From Terebella lapidaria (lineage: Eukaryota > Annelida > Polychaeta > Terebellida > Terebellidae), in assembly GCA_949152475.1 (NCBI GenBank), contig OX424568.1, forward strand, positions 12,561,667 to 12,625,666: DNA of 64,000 bases. Reading direction: 5' to 3'. This document shows positions 35,486 through 46,399 of the stretch, piece after piece. Each line of letters starts with the position of its first letter. Within the stretch, counting starts at the first letter, position 1. The translations under genes and the position numbers were made by a program. The notes beneath the pieces were generated by a model. The model was not told the origin of the DNA and ran no database searches. It was given only the letters and a program-made list of their open reading frames with translations.

Positions 35486-36306
35486 TGTAACAAAAACCAT
35501 ACAACAGCCCGCACAAACCGTTCATTAGGAACGAGCATGTGACCCCCGAAGACTACTGGCGGAGGCACCGTTCGCAGAAGAACCGTTCGCGGAAGCACCA
35601 CTTGCGGACGTACCGTTTGCGGAAGCACGTTCGCGGAAGCATCGTTCGCGGAAGAACCGTTCGCGGAAGAGGACCCTTCGCGGAAGAACCGTTCGCGGAC
35701 GTGGTGACGAGCACGGAAGAGACGTTCGCGGACGAGGATGCGCGCGCAGCCACCCTGGCTATAAAAGGGAGAGCAGAGGCCGCTCTGAGAGCACTGCAAC
35801 AGCGACATCGACCGTGGGGAGATCGTCACCGCCACAGCCAAGGGACTCGACGACCTCCGTGCGGACGACTCCTTCTTCAGGGCCTTTGAGTCGACGGGAC
35901 TTACGACTAACTACCTGGAGAAACCATTCGACTAACGGGACGGGAAACTTCAACGGGAAGGGACAGAGAGAAGCCTCAGCGAAGAACTCTTTTTAGTTGT
36001 GCCCTCGTGCACTAGTTATTTTTAAACGTGATCATACAGTGCTCCATGTTTGAACTTCATATCTGTACGTCACGTTGGTGACCGACAATTCATTGATGAT
36101 GAGATGTTGATAAATCTTCATTTATTCACGTCTGAGTTGATTCTTGCCTGAAGTAAGCCGGTAAGCTACTGAGTGATGATAAGCACCATTTAGTGACGGC
36201 TCTCGAATCACAACGAGCGGGAGTTACAAAAGTCTATACGATCAAGAAGCAGGGTTTTTGGGAAGACAAAAACACACACAACCAGAGATACCCACTATAC
36301 CTCACA
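35486..36306 (+). repeat. 3' LTR (821 bp), promoter part present
   Basis: TGTAACAAAAACC ... ATACCTCACA. It contains the motif cluster 35565-35735 and the TATA box. The last ~480 bp match the 5' LTR with few differences (cgacgaag/cagcgaag; gatgggatg/gatgagatg; gcccca/gctcca). A purine-rich tract lies just upstream. Confidence 0.9.
35760..35768 (+). promoter_or_regulatory. TATA box of the 3' LTR
   Basis: TATAAAAGG preceded by ccaccctggc and followed ~30 bp on by tgagagcactgcaac. It is absent from the 5' LTR. Confidence 0.65.
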
Positions 36307-36752
36307 CATTTTACATAAAACAACAACAATAACAAAATGTATTTTTCATCTCAGTTTCTAAACTGCGTCGAACATAAATCTTTGGTACCACGCAACAATG
36401 ATTTTTTTTTTGCTTTGAACATAAAAATCATCAAAGTATTATCGAACCAAACTGTCCACAAGATCTTTATCAAAATCTAGTTTTCATCAAAACATTCCAG
36501 ATCACGCTCACACACCTGCCTGATAAATACTTGACCTAACACTCAATCATGTCTGAGCAGGAAACATTAAAACGGCACACAACATTTTCATGACTTTCCT
36601 TGCCTTTCTCTAGAATTTTAGTTTAATTATAGACAGAGAGATTTAGCACTCAACAAAAGGCGCTATAGTAAAAATTTTATGTCATTCAAGCTGAATCTGA
36701 CACCAATATTCCCAGTGGCGGTTTCTAAGCTATTAATATTTTGAGAATCAAT

Positions 36753-37100
36753 ACTTACCACACTTTTGTTAATCCGTTTTGTAGGTTTGCGCGAAGATCG
36801 ATGAAGGATGTTCCACACAATGTAAAATACGATGAATATAGGAGAAATATCAATCCTGTAGCAATCTCTAGTGAATATCTTGCATATGAAAGTGTACATT
36901 GTGTATATAAATAATCAACACCCCCGTGTTACTCATAACAATAGGGTGTTGATTACATATATGTCCAGTATGGAACAGGTGGGGAGACTGCGGGCCGACA
37001 AAGACTGCGGGGCGTGTGACTGTCAATCCTGGTTTGCTGGGCTGTACAGCCGGGGTCCAGTGGCTGCGTATTACCAGGCATCAGTCATGAATACATGCAC
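36753..37100 (-). promoter_or_regulatory. Upstream exon and conserved block of HSP20-like gene copy 2, cut off by the retrotransposon
   Basis: On the minus strand a donor GTAAGTATTGATT (36758 downward) matches GTGAGTATTGATT of copy 1, and the bases that follow align (ATATTAATA/ATATTAGTA). Further upstream, 36961-37095 is the reverse complement match of 6549-6700 (gactgatgcc ... gccactgg ... cggctgtacagccca ... ccacctgttcc). A 12-bp stem (taatcaacaccc, 36912-36923, with its complement at 36944-36955) lies between the block and the exon in copy 2 only. This shows that the LTR element entered the 5'UTR intron. Confidence 0.65.
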
Positions 37101-38233
37101 ACTGCAATGGTAATGATAGCAGATTCCACATACACCCGCCTCGCCTCGACCGTGGCTGTGAATTTCAAGGCTGTGATGGCCAGAGTTGGATTTTCTTGAA
37201 GATCATGAATCAGCATATACACTATAATCTTTCTACATCAAGTTGAGTATCACTCAGTATATAGACCAGTCCCAGTGCATATGCACTGCCATAGTCAATA
37301 TATGTACTGTCATTATTCCACGACTCACTGTGATTTAGTGTGCAAAATGTGTCAGTGGTTTCATTCAGGTGTAGCACGTCATATCAAATACGTGTATCAT
37401 GGACACTCTACAATGTGATGTTAGGATCTATGAGTTGAATGGTTTGGAAAACAATGGTATTGGGTGCATATTTCACAATAGCATCAAATCCAGAGAGGCG
37501 TCGGAGAGTAGAATGCCAATGTATTGATGTAATCATGTCGGGCTATTCTGTGGTACAGTGAACCAATCTATTTCCGGTGGATGTAACCAGAGGATAATGA
37601 ATACAATCTAGAGAAGCCACTTCATTATTATTTTTGGTGCAATTAGGTAATAGCAATTTCATTTAATGCGACCACATGATTATCTCCGTACCGCAACCAT
37701 CATTACATCATTACCATGTTCCACGATGAATATCATTTGACAAACAAATGTGTCCGTACGTTCAATGTTTCCTGGGGGTGTAAATTTATATATTTACTTG
37801 TCATATATCTATTCCATGGGGTTTGTGTCGGATTTCTAAATTATTTTGATAGATTGTTGGGCAGTTGTATACTAATTCAATCAGGTCTACAGTAGAAACA
37901 ACCACATTCACCACATTGTCTGCCCCTGATGACGCCAGTGTGTCTTTTGATGAAGTAATTGGTCGGGCTTTGTTTCTATTGCAAAATGTTTGTATGTTTG
38001 TTATTGGAATCATCAAAATTTGGCTGTATTGGTGGCAATAGATCGATACTTACATTCACACCACTGAGCAGGTGTCACTGCCGGTGGACGTTAAGTCTGT
38101 CCCCGAGGATACCAACAACTCAGTAGCCTTTTGGCTTGTGATTAGGTACTTATGTACTTGTCATATATCTATTACATGGGGGTTGTTTCGGATTTCTAAA
38201 TTATTTTGATAGGTTGTTGGGCAGTTACAATAT
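37101..38233. other. No gene seen; dispersed repeat fragments
   Basis: Two copies of cttgtcatatatctatt(c/a)catgggg ... ttgttgggcagtt (37798-37870 and 38158-38226) lie here; the second abuts the TIR element at 38234. Confidence 0.5.
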
Positions 38234-40352
38234 CACACCAGCGAAACCGACTAACGGAACGCGCGTTCCCTCGATCAAAGATGGCGAGCAGTAGGTTTTG
38301 CTTCGAGAAATTTTCCGGCCGATGCAGCGAATTAGGGCGATATTTGCATGTGATCTATACGTTAAACAAAATATTATAGATTGGTTAGTCAGGTAAAGCA
38401 CCTGCTTTAGATAGTAATATTGGTGTATCGCGTCAAAAATGAGCTGATAAGAAAACACGAAGATCAGCGGAACGCGAAGATCAACTTTTCAAACGATTAA
38501 CGGAACGCGAGGAATTGACCTACGGAACGCGAAGTCATGAATATGAAATTTCCAGCTAAGAATTTATTTTTCGAACTTTATCCATGTTTGTGCACTGTAG
38601 TGTTGAAGGTATATTCATATATTTTAGACATGGCAGCTGTTTACAGTGTTATGCACCAGGTAGGCCTATATTACATGAAGGTCAAATATAACAAAAAATA
38701 TAATATTGAAGTGTTCCGTGCATGACTATGAAATGCAGGCCTATGTAGTCCTATGTAAACATCACTGACATGAGCATGAAAGAGTTTTTGTCATTTATAG
38801 CTTGGGAATCCAGATGGTGAGCCGCACTGTATGCAATTCATCATGCTATACATCATGTTATGTTATCTTTGTTTCTTTGATACCGTACCACACACCTTAC
38901 AATATCTTAAGTGGACTTTACAAACAGATATGTACATTCAGAATATTATGTCCAAAGTGTGCTTTGATGTACACTGAGGAATGGAATGAGACAATTACTA
39001 TTAAATGGAAATGCTTGATTTCAACCACGCGCGAAATATTATTTATATTCTAATATCAGTAAGATTTTGTGATGAGTGTAGTATGTTAAGTAGGCATTGC
39101 TTAGGCCTTCAATTATAACTGACAACAAGGCATTTTATATGAACGTAATAAGTTTTCCATGGTATCGTCGTGAGGAAAATTTACAGTTCTCATGTTTTTC
39201 AACATAGTGGCGGAATAGGGTGCTGACTGATTCGTACCGACCGGTACTTGGTGGACAGTAATATCTCATGCTGGTTTTTCTGCAAGTACACACATTCTCA
39301 TATCACTATTACAATGTCATAAAATGTTGAATAGATCATAGATAACCATAAAACGTTTTTGTATCGGTATAACTTTTTTGTGCATGGGGCAATTTTCAGT
39401 GCAGATCATTATTCTTATTTATAAATCAAGGTCAAAGCTTATAATTCAAAGCAGAAACGAATACATCGATCATAAATTCCACGATGACTGTCCATATGTT
39501 CATAATACTAATTTCAACCATTACAGTACTGATCTGGAAACCATTCTCGTTTTTTCTGCTCTTTTCGGTCTATATTTAAATAGTGATACAAACCATATAC
39601 CATCTCGAAACATATGGCATATAGGGATACTAGTGATTGAGTAAACAAATTCCAAAGGTGGACATTTTTCGGCATAAAATTTACCAGCAAAACGTCAAAA
39701 AAAAAAACGAACAAGAAAAAAACACAAAATAAATAATACCTACAAAATTTTTGGTAGGGCCTACTTGTACCATTGATACTAATATATTACATAATCTGGC
39801 AAATTTTATTGGGAATTTTAGGCCTGCAATATTTGTATTTCAGGGAGAAAATTGGCATGTGTTGAAATGTTCTTCGAACACGATACATTTCCTAAATTGA
39901 GAAATGATAGTAGATCACAATGTTTCTAATTTTATAGTGAGGAATCCTCTTCGACGTTTTGAAAGAAACACACATGTGCATAAGTTATTTTCACCTCTTT
40001 GTTGAGTCACATGTTGGTTTATTCATTTATTTCATGCAACATGGTTTTGCGCGTTCCGTTCATCGGGAATTAAATTGTCTGGCGCTTTCCGTAAATCAGT
40101 GTATCGCGTTCCGTTAATCAGGGCGGGTTTTCAGCGATAAGAAATATTCATTGTTTATGCGTTTTAAGTGGCATTCAACCTGTTTATAATGTCTGCTGTC
40201 CGGAGTAATATGTGTTTCATCTAAATACAACACAAAACATACAAATAACTCAAAATATCCATGTTATTCGGCAAAACAAATCGAAGCAAACATACCGCTC
40301 GCCATCTTTGATCGATGGAACGCGCGTTCCGCTAGTCGGTTTTGCTGGTGTG
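38234..40352. mobile_element. 2.1-kb terminal-inverted-repeat DNA transposon, non-autonomous
   Basis: The left end CACACCAGCGAAACCGACTA ... gatcaaagatggcgagc and the right end, its complement with ~5 mismatches in ~57 bp, face each other. Just inside each end are further copies of the motif (t)taacggaacgcg (left ~38466-38535, right ~40050-40125, inverted). They also appear in the TIR itself and are typical of subterminal transposase-binding repeats. Frames inside are all under 90 codons, with no transposase. Flanks (..acaatat / gttatgg..) show no clear target duplication. Confidence 0.75.
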
Positions 40353-40729
40353 GTTATGGAGTATTGTGTTTACCTCATGCTGATATACACTTTCAGTAAT
40401 ACATTTCAGTGCTGGTGTTATTTCCAGAAGATAGATCCATCGAGACACAAAACAAAAATCCGTCCCTGCAGTAATGAACATTGAGTCATTCAAAGCTCTC
40501 GACATTTGTTCGAGGCACCCATCAAGCCGGTGAACCAGTGCTCTATATCCGTTTTCAAACTGTCTGTTTTACGGAGACAGCACGCGAACTGTGCTCACTA
40601 TGACGGTAACAGAGCAGGTGGCTCACTTTGTCCTGATGACATGGCTACAGGATTTATTTCAATGGGAGTCAATTAATACACATTGGTAGTTCGATCACGA
40701 ACTTGAGTTCGTCCACACAAAAAAACATG
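40353..40729. other. No gene seen
   Basis: Includes tgtgctcactatgacggtaacagagcaggtggctcac, which faintly resembles family B text. Nothing else is supportable. Confidence 0.4.
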
Positions 40730-43200
40730 AAATCTTCCATTATATTCCATTATAACATCGACAGGATGTATGCACTAAAACTTATACTCTGATTTTTCTA
40801 ACTTGTTTACACCGATTTTTGACGATATTTTTGCGATGCTGAATGTCATCGTTCTATAATTTGGCATGCTTCCCATAGAAGTCAAACGGCAATTTTCTGC
40901 CAAATTTCATACTTTCATCGCAAAATTTGAAGAAGTTGGCAATCTACCCCAATGTTAAATTTCAGCCCAAAACGGGATCCCGAGAATCTGAGCATATTCG
41001 AGGATGTGGTCCTGTTTATATTCATCAGGATTCGAAGTTTCATTGTAAGTTTGGACCAGACGACACAATGGAGTATATTCTATACAAACATATTGATTTC
41101 GAAAGACTGCACAGCTACAAAACCGAGCAAATGCTTAAAATTATATGAGGACCCATAAATTTAATGACGGGGTTAAAATTAACATTGTGGTAGATTGTCA
41201 ACTTTGTCCATTTCCGCGATAGAAGTCTGAAATTTGGTAGAAAATTGCCGTTCGACTCCCAGGTGAAGTATGCCAAGTTATAGAACGATATCATCTAGCA
41301 TCGCAAACATATCAGCGAAAAACTGTGTAAACGAGTTAGGAAAATCAGAGTATAGGGAGAAAACAAAGTGTGCTGAATTTTGATGAAATCTGTGGAAAAG
41401 AATACCTAAATCGAAAGGATAGCAGTTATGATTTGGATACTGTAAAAGAATGAATTCACGGATGTGGTCGATGTGGAAACTGTATACTTACACAATTAGA
41501 AGCCTATTACTTATTGAGCATAGCTTTAACTTCCTTACATCAGGAAATATTGAATGTTTGATGATAAAGTCCCAGCGACCCCTGAAAAATTATTCTGACC
41601 AGTTCATGTTGTCCTCATTAGTGACGAGACATACCGGGAAATCACATCTACAACAGTGTGCTTCCATAGTGTGAGCGACCAACGACCACCTGGTTATGTC
41701 ACAACAAGTCATTATGATCGGTTCGAATATCATACGAAGTGAATGCTATGATGACATACTGTAGTGGGCGTTGTGAGTCACGTTTATGATGTCATCAGCT
41801 AGAACTCGTTTGTTTTATCTCATTCACGATCCCTGTTTGTGAAAATGATATCTTTCTCCTGTGATGTTGCAATTTCTAACGCAAAATAAGCTAGGTAGTG
41901 TCATTCTTCATTTCAGGTTATATGTTACGATTTCCGAATGAGCTTGATTGTAATACAGCTGCTAGTTCATACAAGCAAATCGGAGAGGTGTCTGCAATTT
42001 TCATGACACCTGTGTAAATCATAATCGACTGTCCACACCGTCAATTTGCATCTCCATTCTATGGCAGAATCCAATAGGTAACATGGGAAAACTTCCAAAC
42101 ACATGTATACATATCAGTTTGGGACTAGCGTATTATGATATGCCATCGGTATTTGGTAAATCAATCCAGCAAGGATCAAATAAGTTTGTGAACAGATTTT
42201 TCCGCAAAATGTTCTTTATGATATATTTTCTGTATTTATATTTGGTGTACATGTATTGTAATTCAATCGCTAACGAGCTATAAACTACGCGATTTGTATC
42301 GAGGCATACTACATCCATATACATGTATTATTGTCCTGTCATGAACACTGTGGAACATTCAATTCCATTTTCAATGTCATAGAATTGACAATCACGCTAA
42401 TAATATCAGTTGTATCTGACCACATCACTAATTTTGTAAATGTTGTCCTTCCAGCGGTCATGGAAATTTGTCTGTCAGTGTTTGTGTACTCAATCGAAAT
42501 GGTAAGTTTCGAGATGACTGTAGCATTTTTTAATCCGTTCTGAGACTGGCGAGGGCGGTGCCAATGGGAAACGAAACAAAGATTATTTATTAAGTATGTG
42601 CTTAGTAAACACATACTGTTTACATATTTCATACATGCAATAATTATTGCTCAGTTTTTGATATCTCACTTGTTGTTGTCGATTGGTATGAATAAAAGAA
42701 GAGTGCATTCATTGAGTTGTACTAACGTTACTAGGTTGATACATACATCTCTCCACTCTATGGCATGGCATAGATGCGTGTTATTCGTTCGACAATTTAC
42801 AACCCACTACTTCGATTTAAGAAGACACTTTGCTATTTATATGTAGTGCTGGTGGGATCGCTATGATTACCAAGCCATATTCTGAACGGTTATGATCTGA
42901 ACTGAATTAGCACTCGCCAGATAGCGCTGTGAGTTAAAGTGGAAAATCCCCGAAACCAGGAAACATTGTTGTGGCAACATCAAAAGGTACAGTGATATTA
43001 CTGACATTAAGCGATCAATGATAGGTCTTGCTTCACAATCATACCTTAGCCTGAATATGGGACTATGTCACATATGTTTTTTTTCAGCGCACTGTCCCTT
43101 AATGTTGATTACAACCTACAAACAAAAGGGGCCTCTCTCCCTGTGCCGTGTGCCCGGCCAAAATAATCGATTTCAGACACGAGAATCAACATCTGCATTT
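40730..43200 (+). repeat. Segmental duplication, copy A
   Basis: Collinear with 56510-59030, 59498-59545 and 63270-63790: gaatgaattcacggatgtgg (41448/58229), gtttgatgatgaa-like text, ccatcggtatttggtaaatcaatccagcaagg (42140/58850), ttctgaacggttatgatctga (42878/63533), tagcactcgccagatagcgct (42908/63565). It also contains a module A copy (41655-41815). No gene is seen in it. Confidence 0.8.
40785..41352. mobile_element. 568-bp hairpin MITE with TA target duplication
   Basis: TACTCTGATTTTTC ... GAAAATCAGAGTA with long complementary arms. TA stands on both sides (40783-40784, 41353-41354). Copy B of the segmental duplication reads actaaaacttagggagag at 56546-56563, the exact empty site with a single TA. 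TA duplication suggests a Tc1/mariner-type mobiliser. Confidence 0.88.
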
Positions 43201-43760
43201 GTCGTAAGTATATATAGCCTAGATTGATATATCCATGGACGTGTGTGCCTAATGACCCAAGGATTAGGGTCATACAATCATACAATCGAAACCATTTTGT
43301 ACGAATGCATATTTCATGGGTAAACACTGTTTTGAATAATTTGTCTTACAATTTTTTTATCCTACATTGTTCACGTCGAACACCAACAATTTTGATGATT
43401 CATTATCATAATAGAGGAAATAAATTGAGATATGTTGGAATATGAAGAAAACCAATGCTCGTCCAAAAATGTGACAGTGTATACGCTAAAGACCGGATTA
43501 TCATAACGTACTCGAATGTGGGTCACATTCGTTATACAATCTAATGAAATGCACGTATTTGAAGCTTATGTGCTATTACCTGTGTGATCACAATTTTCTG
43601 TTCATTGGCTAGTGTCAATTCTAGCATAACGTGTCTCATTCCCCTTTTAGACCTGGAGTGCAGAAATATCCGCAAAATGTATAGAAAAACCCGAAGTACA
43701 CACAAGCATGTGTTACGCGGTTCATAGTATTCTTAATATATTTTCAACATAACCTGTAGC

Positions 43761-44320
43761 TAAACTGAAGTTCATCTGTCAGTGAAACACGCTTTTTGGC
43801 GATAATTTTGTTTTGGATAATCGAATCAACTTGAAATTTTGTGTGTCTTAATTGGGTATCATGCCGTAATTTTTCACCGAGTTTCAGAATTTTATCTCAA
43901 GAAATGAAAAAGTTGGCAATCTACCTCAATGTTAAATTTCAGTCCAAAATGGCATCAAACAAATTCAGGGCTTTTATGATGTTTATGCCAGTACAGAATG
44001 AATTTATTGCTTTAATTTGAAGTCGGAAAGCATAGTCGCAGTGTATATTGAGTAAACATGTTTATTTTGAATCAGTATATAACTCAAACATCAAATAAAA
44101 GTCGTTTTTGTGTGCAGGCCCTGAAATTCCATTGTGGGGCTGAAATTTAACATGGGGTAGATTACTAACTTTTCCAATTTTTTAGGTAGAACTCTGAAAT
44201 TCGGTGAAAAATTACGGCATGATACCCAATAAAGACACACAAAATTTCAAGTTGATTCGATTATCCAAAACAAAACTACGGCCAAAAAGCGTTTTTCACT
44301 GACAGATGAACTTTAGTTTA
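43761..44320. mobile_element. ~560-bp hairpin MITE, related core, different ends
   Basis: TAAACTGAAGTTCATCTG ... CAGATGAACTTTAGTTTA with ~190-bp arms and a ~175-bp spacer. The inner arm text gttggcaatctacctcaatg is shared with the element at 40785 (gttggcaatctaccccaatg) and with 49286, but the outer ends differ. It lies just upstream of the TRIM gene. Confidence 0.8.
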
Positions 44321-44550
44321 TACTCATACAATGGATGAAACAAAATATCCAACCCAACGATAAAATGGGGAAGCAATATATATTCAAATATAGACACTAT
44401 AAATTCAACCAATATAGATTCAAATGAGTATTATGGTTAAATAAGGGTATCGATTGTGTTGCGTCAATAAATTGAATTTAGCCACGTTTCACTTTACTAC
44501 CTAGTCGCCAATAACATGCTATGCTGTTATTTACAGTAGAGCTAACCACC

Positions 44551-46338
44551 ATGGCAGAAGGACCGGCAGCCTTGACCACAGAGGAGTTACTCCGTGGTCT
44601 GGAGTGTTCCGTCTGTCAGGAACATTACAGGGATCCCAGAATGCTTCAGTGTGGACACACTCTGTGTCTCAGGCCTTGTCTCGAGCAGATTGTCTCTGGA
44701 AAACAGAGTTTCAAGTGTCCAGAATGCAGAACGGAGCACGACGTCCCATCTGGTGGAATTGACAACATCCCTAAAAATGTTGCCATCTCGAGACAACTCG
44801 ATGTCAGAACAAAAACATCACCATCACATCCCAAGACCTCACACTGTCCAATTTGTGGGGAAGAAGATGACCTGAGAAAGTGTGGCCACTGTCAAATGTT
44901 GATATGTTTGGATTGCGTGACTGAACATGTCCCTTTGTACAGAGAGCAATTGAAGGTGAACATATCTGACATATTGCAGAAAGCAGATGCTAACATTCAT
45001 GATCTCTCCACAGAAACGGAACTTGAGATAAAATTGAGAAGTGAGTTTGAGCAGATTCTCCAACAAATCAATGCAGCTGAGGAACGTTCAATAAAACTCA
45101 TCAGAAGCAAAGCTGCGTCTCTACGGAACGATGCACAGTCAACCCATCAAAAACGTGTGGCGAATATAACATCTAGGAAGAAAACTCTAGGTGATGAATG
45201 GGTAGATCTTGCCTCTCGCTTCCGGGAGGACGAAAAGGTCCTGTGTGCTATTGATAATAAACTACCGACAACAAAACTACGGAAAATGGCAGAACGATTA
45301 TCAAAGGTCCCCCGACACACGGCACAGGATCTGAACGCCGTCAGTGAATTCGAAGTCATGGATTTTGTTACTGATTTCGATTGTCTACAGAAGGCAGTTG
45401 ACAAATGCTTCACACTTCATAATCACAGCAACAAATCCGTTCACGCACAGAAGAAACAGCTTGGTGAATGTGCAATCAGAGTCCCTCCACTGAATATTGT
45501 TAATATTTTATCCAAAAACATGACAAAAGTTTCACAAACATTCAAGACACCACCAGTTACAACACCGTTGTCGCATCCTGAAGCTGTAGCTGTAGACGAC
45601 AACACCGGAGATGTGATTGTGGCAGACACAAACAACCACAGAATCGTGAAGTTTGACTCCAGGGGAAATCTGTCTCTGTGTTTTGGTTCACGGGGATCTG
45701 GTCCAAATCAGTTCAACTATCCATGCGACATATTGATTAATAACAAAAGTCAGATGATCGTGTGTGATAAGGATAACAAGCGTATCAAGATACACAACAG
45801 AGACGGGTCTCTACACTCTGTCCTGGGAGTCCATCCTGATGGAAGTGGCATGATCAAGAATCCATGTGGTATTGCTCTCGATAGTGATGGTAACATCCAT
45901 GTGTGTGACTGGGATGACTCTCGGGTGCATGTTATCACACAGAGTGGTGCTCGTGTGTGCAGCTATGGTAGACGTTACCCTCGGAAGATAGGCATCACCA
46001 AAGAAGGCCAAATATGTATTTTGTCTGGTGATGGATTTTTGATAAATCATATAAACATTCTCAACCAGCAGCATGATCCTGTAACAAGTTGGGAGGTCCC
46101 CAATGGATCCTCGGGTCTGTGTGTTACCAGAGACCATGTCCTGATGTGTGATGTGTACTCTGCCAAGATACATGTCTACGATTTTAGAGGGAATGAGGTG
46201 AAGGTGTTGGATGGAAGCAAGGTCGCTGGATGGATGGAAGCAAGGTCGCTGCAAGGTCGCTGGCGTCCACAGGGACTCGCAGTGGACAGACAGGGGAATG
46301 TGTATGTGGCTTGTAGAGGTGCGGTACTGAAATTCTGA
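44551..46338 (+). CDS. TRIM-type RING / B-box / coiled-coil / NHL-repeat protein (595 aa)
   Basis: Single-exon coding region. I start at 44551 because accaccATGG is a strong initiation context and a splice acceptor (ttatttacag, AG at 44535-44536) lies between it and the upstream in-frame ATG 44521. RING: C19, C22, C34, H36, C39, C43, C56, C59. B-box-like: C99, C102, C111, C114, C119, C122, H126. Helical region ~130-290. NHL-type beta-propeller blades ~341-595 (PEAVAVDDNTGDVIVADTNN, NPCGIALDSDGNIHVCDWDD, RPQGLAVDRQGNVYVA). Such proteins are usually cytoplasmic E3 ubiquitin ligases or RNA-binding regulators in which the NHL propeller recognises the target; the substrate is unknown. Oddities: C39 and C43 are three residues apart where two is usual, and an 11-bp motif gcaaggtcgct is tripled at ~46217-46261 (residues ~555-570), inserting an odd loop before the last blade. 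AATAAA at 46381. Confidence 0.88.
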   Translation: MAEGPAALTTEELLRGLECSVCQEHYRDPRMLQCGHTLCLRPCLEQIVSGKQSFKCPECRTEHDVPSGGIDNIPKNVAISRQLDVRTKTSPSHPKTSHCPICGEEDDLRKCGHCQMLICLDCVTEHVPLYREQLKVNISDILQKADANIHDLSTETELEIKLRSEFEQILQQINAAEERSIKLIRSKAASLRNDAQSTHQKRVANITSRKKTLGDEWVDLASRFREDEKVLCAIDNKLPTTKLRKMAERLSKVPRHTAQDLNAVSEFEVMDFVTDFDCLQKAVDKCFTLHNHSNKSVHAQKKQLGECAIRVPPLNIVNILSKNMTKVSQTFKTPPVTTPLSHPEAVAVDDNTGDVIVADTNNHRIVKFDSRGNLSLCFGSRGSGPNQFNYPCDILINNKSQMIVCDKDNKRIKIHNRDGSLHSVLGVHPDGSGMIKNPCGIALDSDGNIHVCDWDDSRVHVITQSGARVCSYGRRYPRKIGITKEGQICILSGDGFLINHINILNQQHDPVTSWEVPNGSSGLCVTRDHVLMCDVYSAKIHVYDFRGNEVKVLDGSKVAGWMEARSLQGRWRPQGLAVDRQGNVYVACRGAVLKF

Positions 46339-46380
46339 AGACTCTGACAGTTTTGGAGAGACACGTCTGCAAATTACCTG

Positions 46381-46386
46381 AATAAA
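46381..46386 (+). terminator. Polyadenylation signal of the TRIM-type gene
   Basis: AATAAA 43 bases after the stop codon. Confidence 0.6.
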
Positions 46387-46399
46387 AAGACATTTATAT

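Larger units (their letters stand above)
27474..36306 (+). mobile_element. GC-rich Ty3/gypsy-type LTR retrotransposon lacking RT and most of integrase (8.8 kb)
   Basis: Order: 5' LTR, primer site, gag (broken), CCHC knuckle, protease segment twice, RNase H, short integrase stub, motif cluster, extra ORF3, purine-rich tract (agaaagggtggag, ~35472-35484), 3' LTR. It is conspicuously GC-rich against AT-rich flanks. RNase H follows a short linker instead of reverse transcriptase, and only a few residues of the integrase core start remain, so it could move only with help. Target duplications are not clear (cagt left, catt right). It lies inside the 5'UTR intron of the HSP20-like copy 2, in antisense orientation to that gene. 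Confidence 0.9.

Noticed and set aside
27474-36306. Target-site duplication of the 8.8-kb element
   Set aside because: The bases next to the LTRs (cagt and catt) match only in three of four positions, so I do not claim a duplication.
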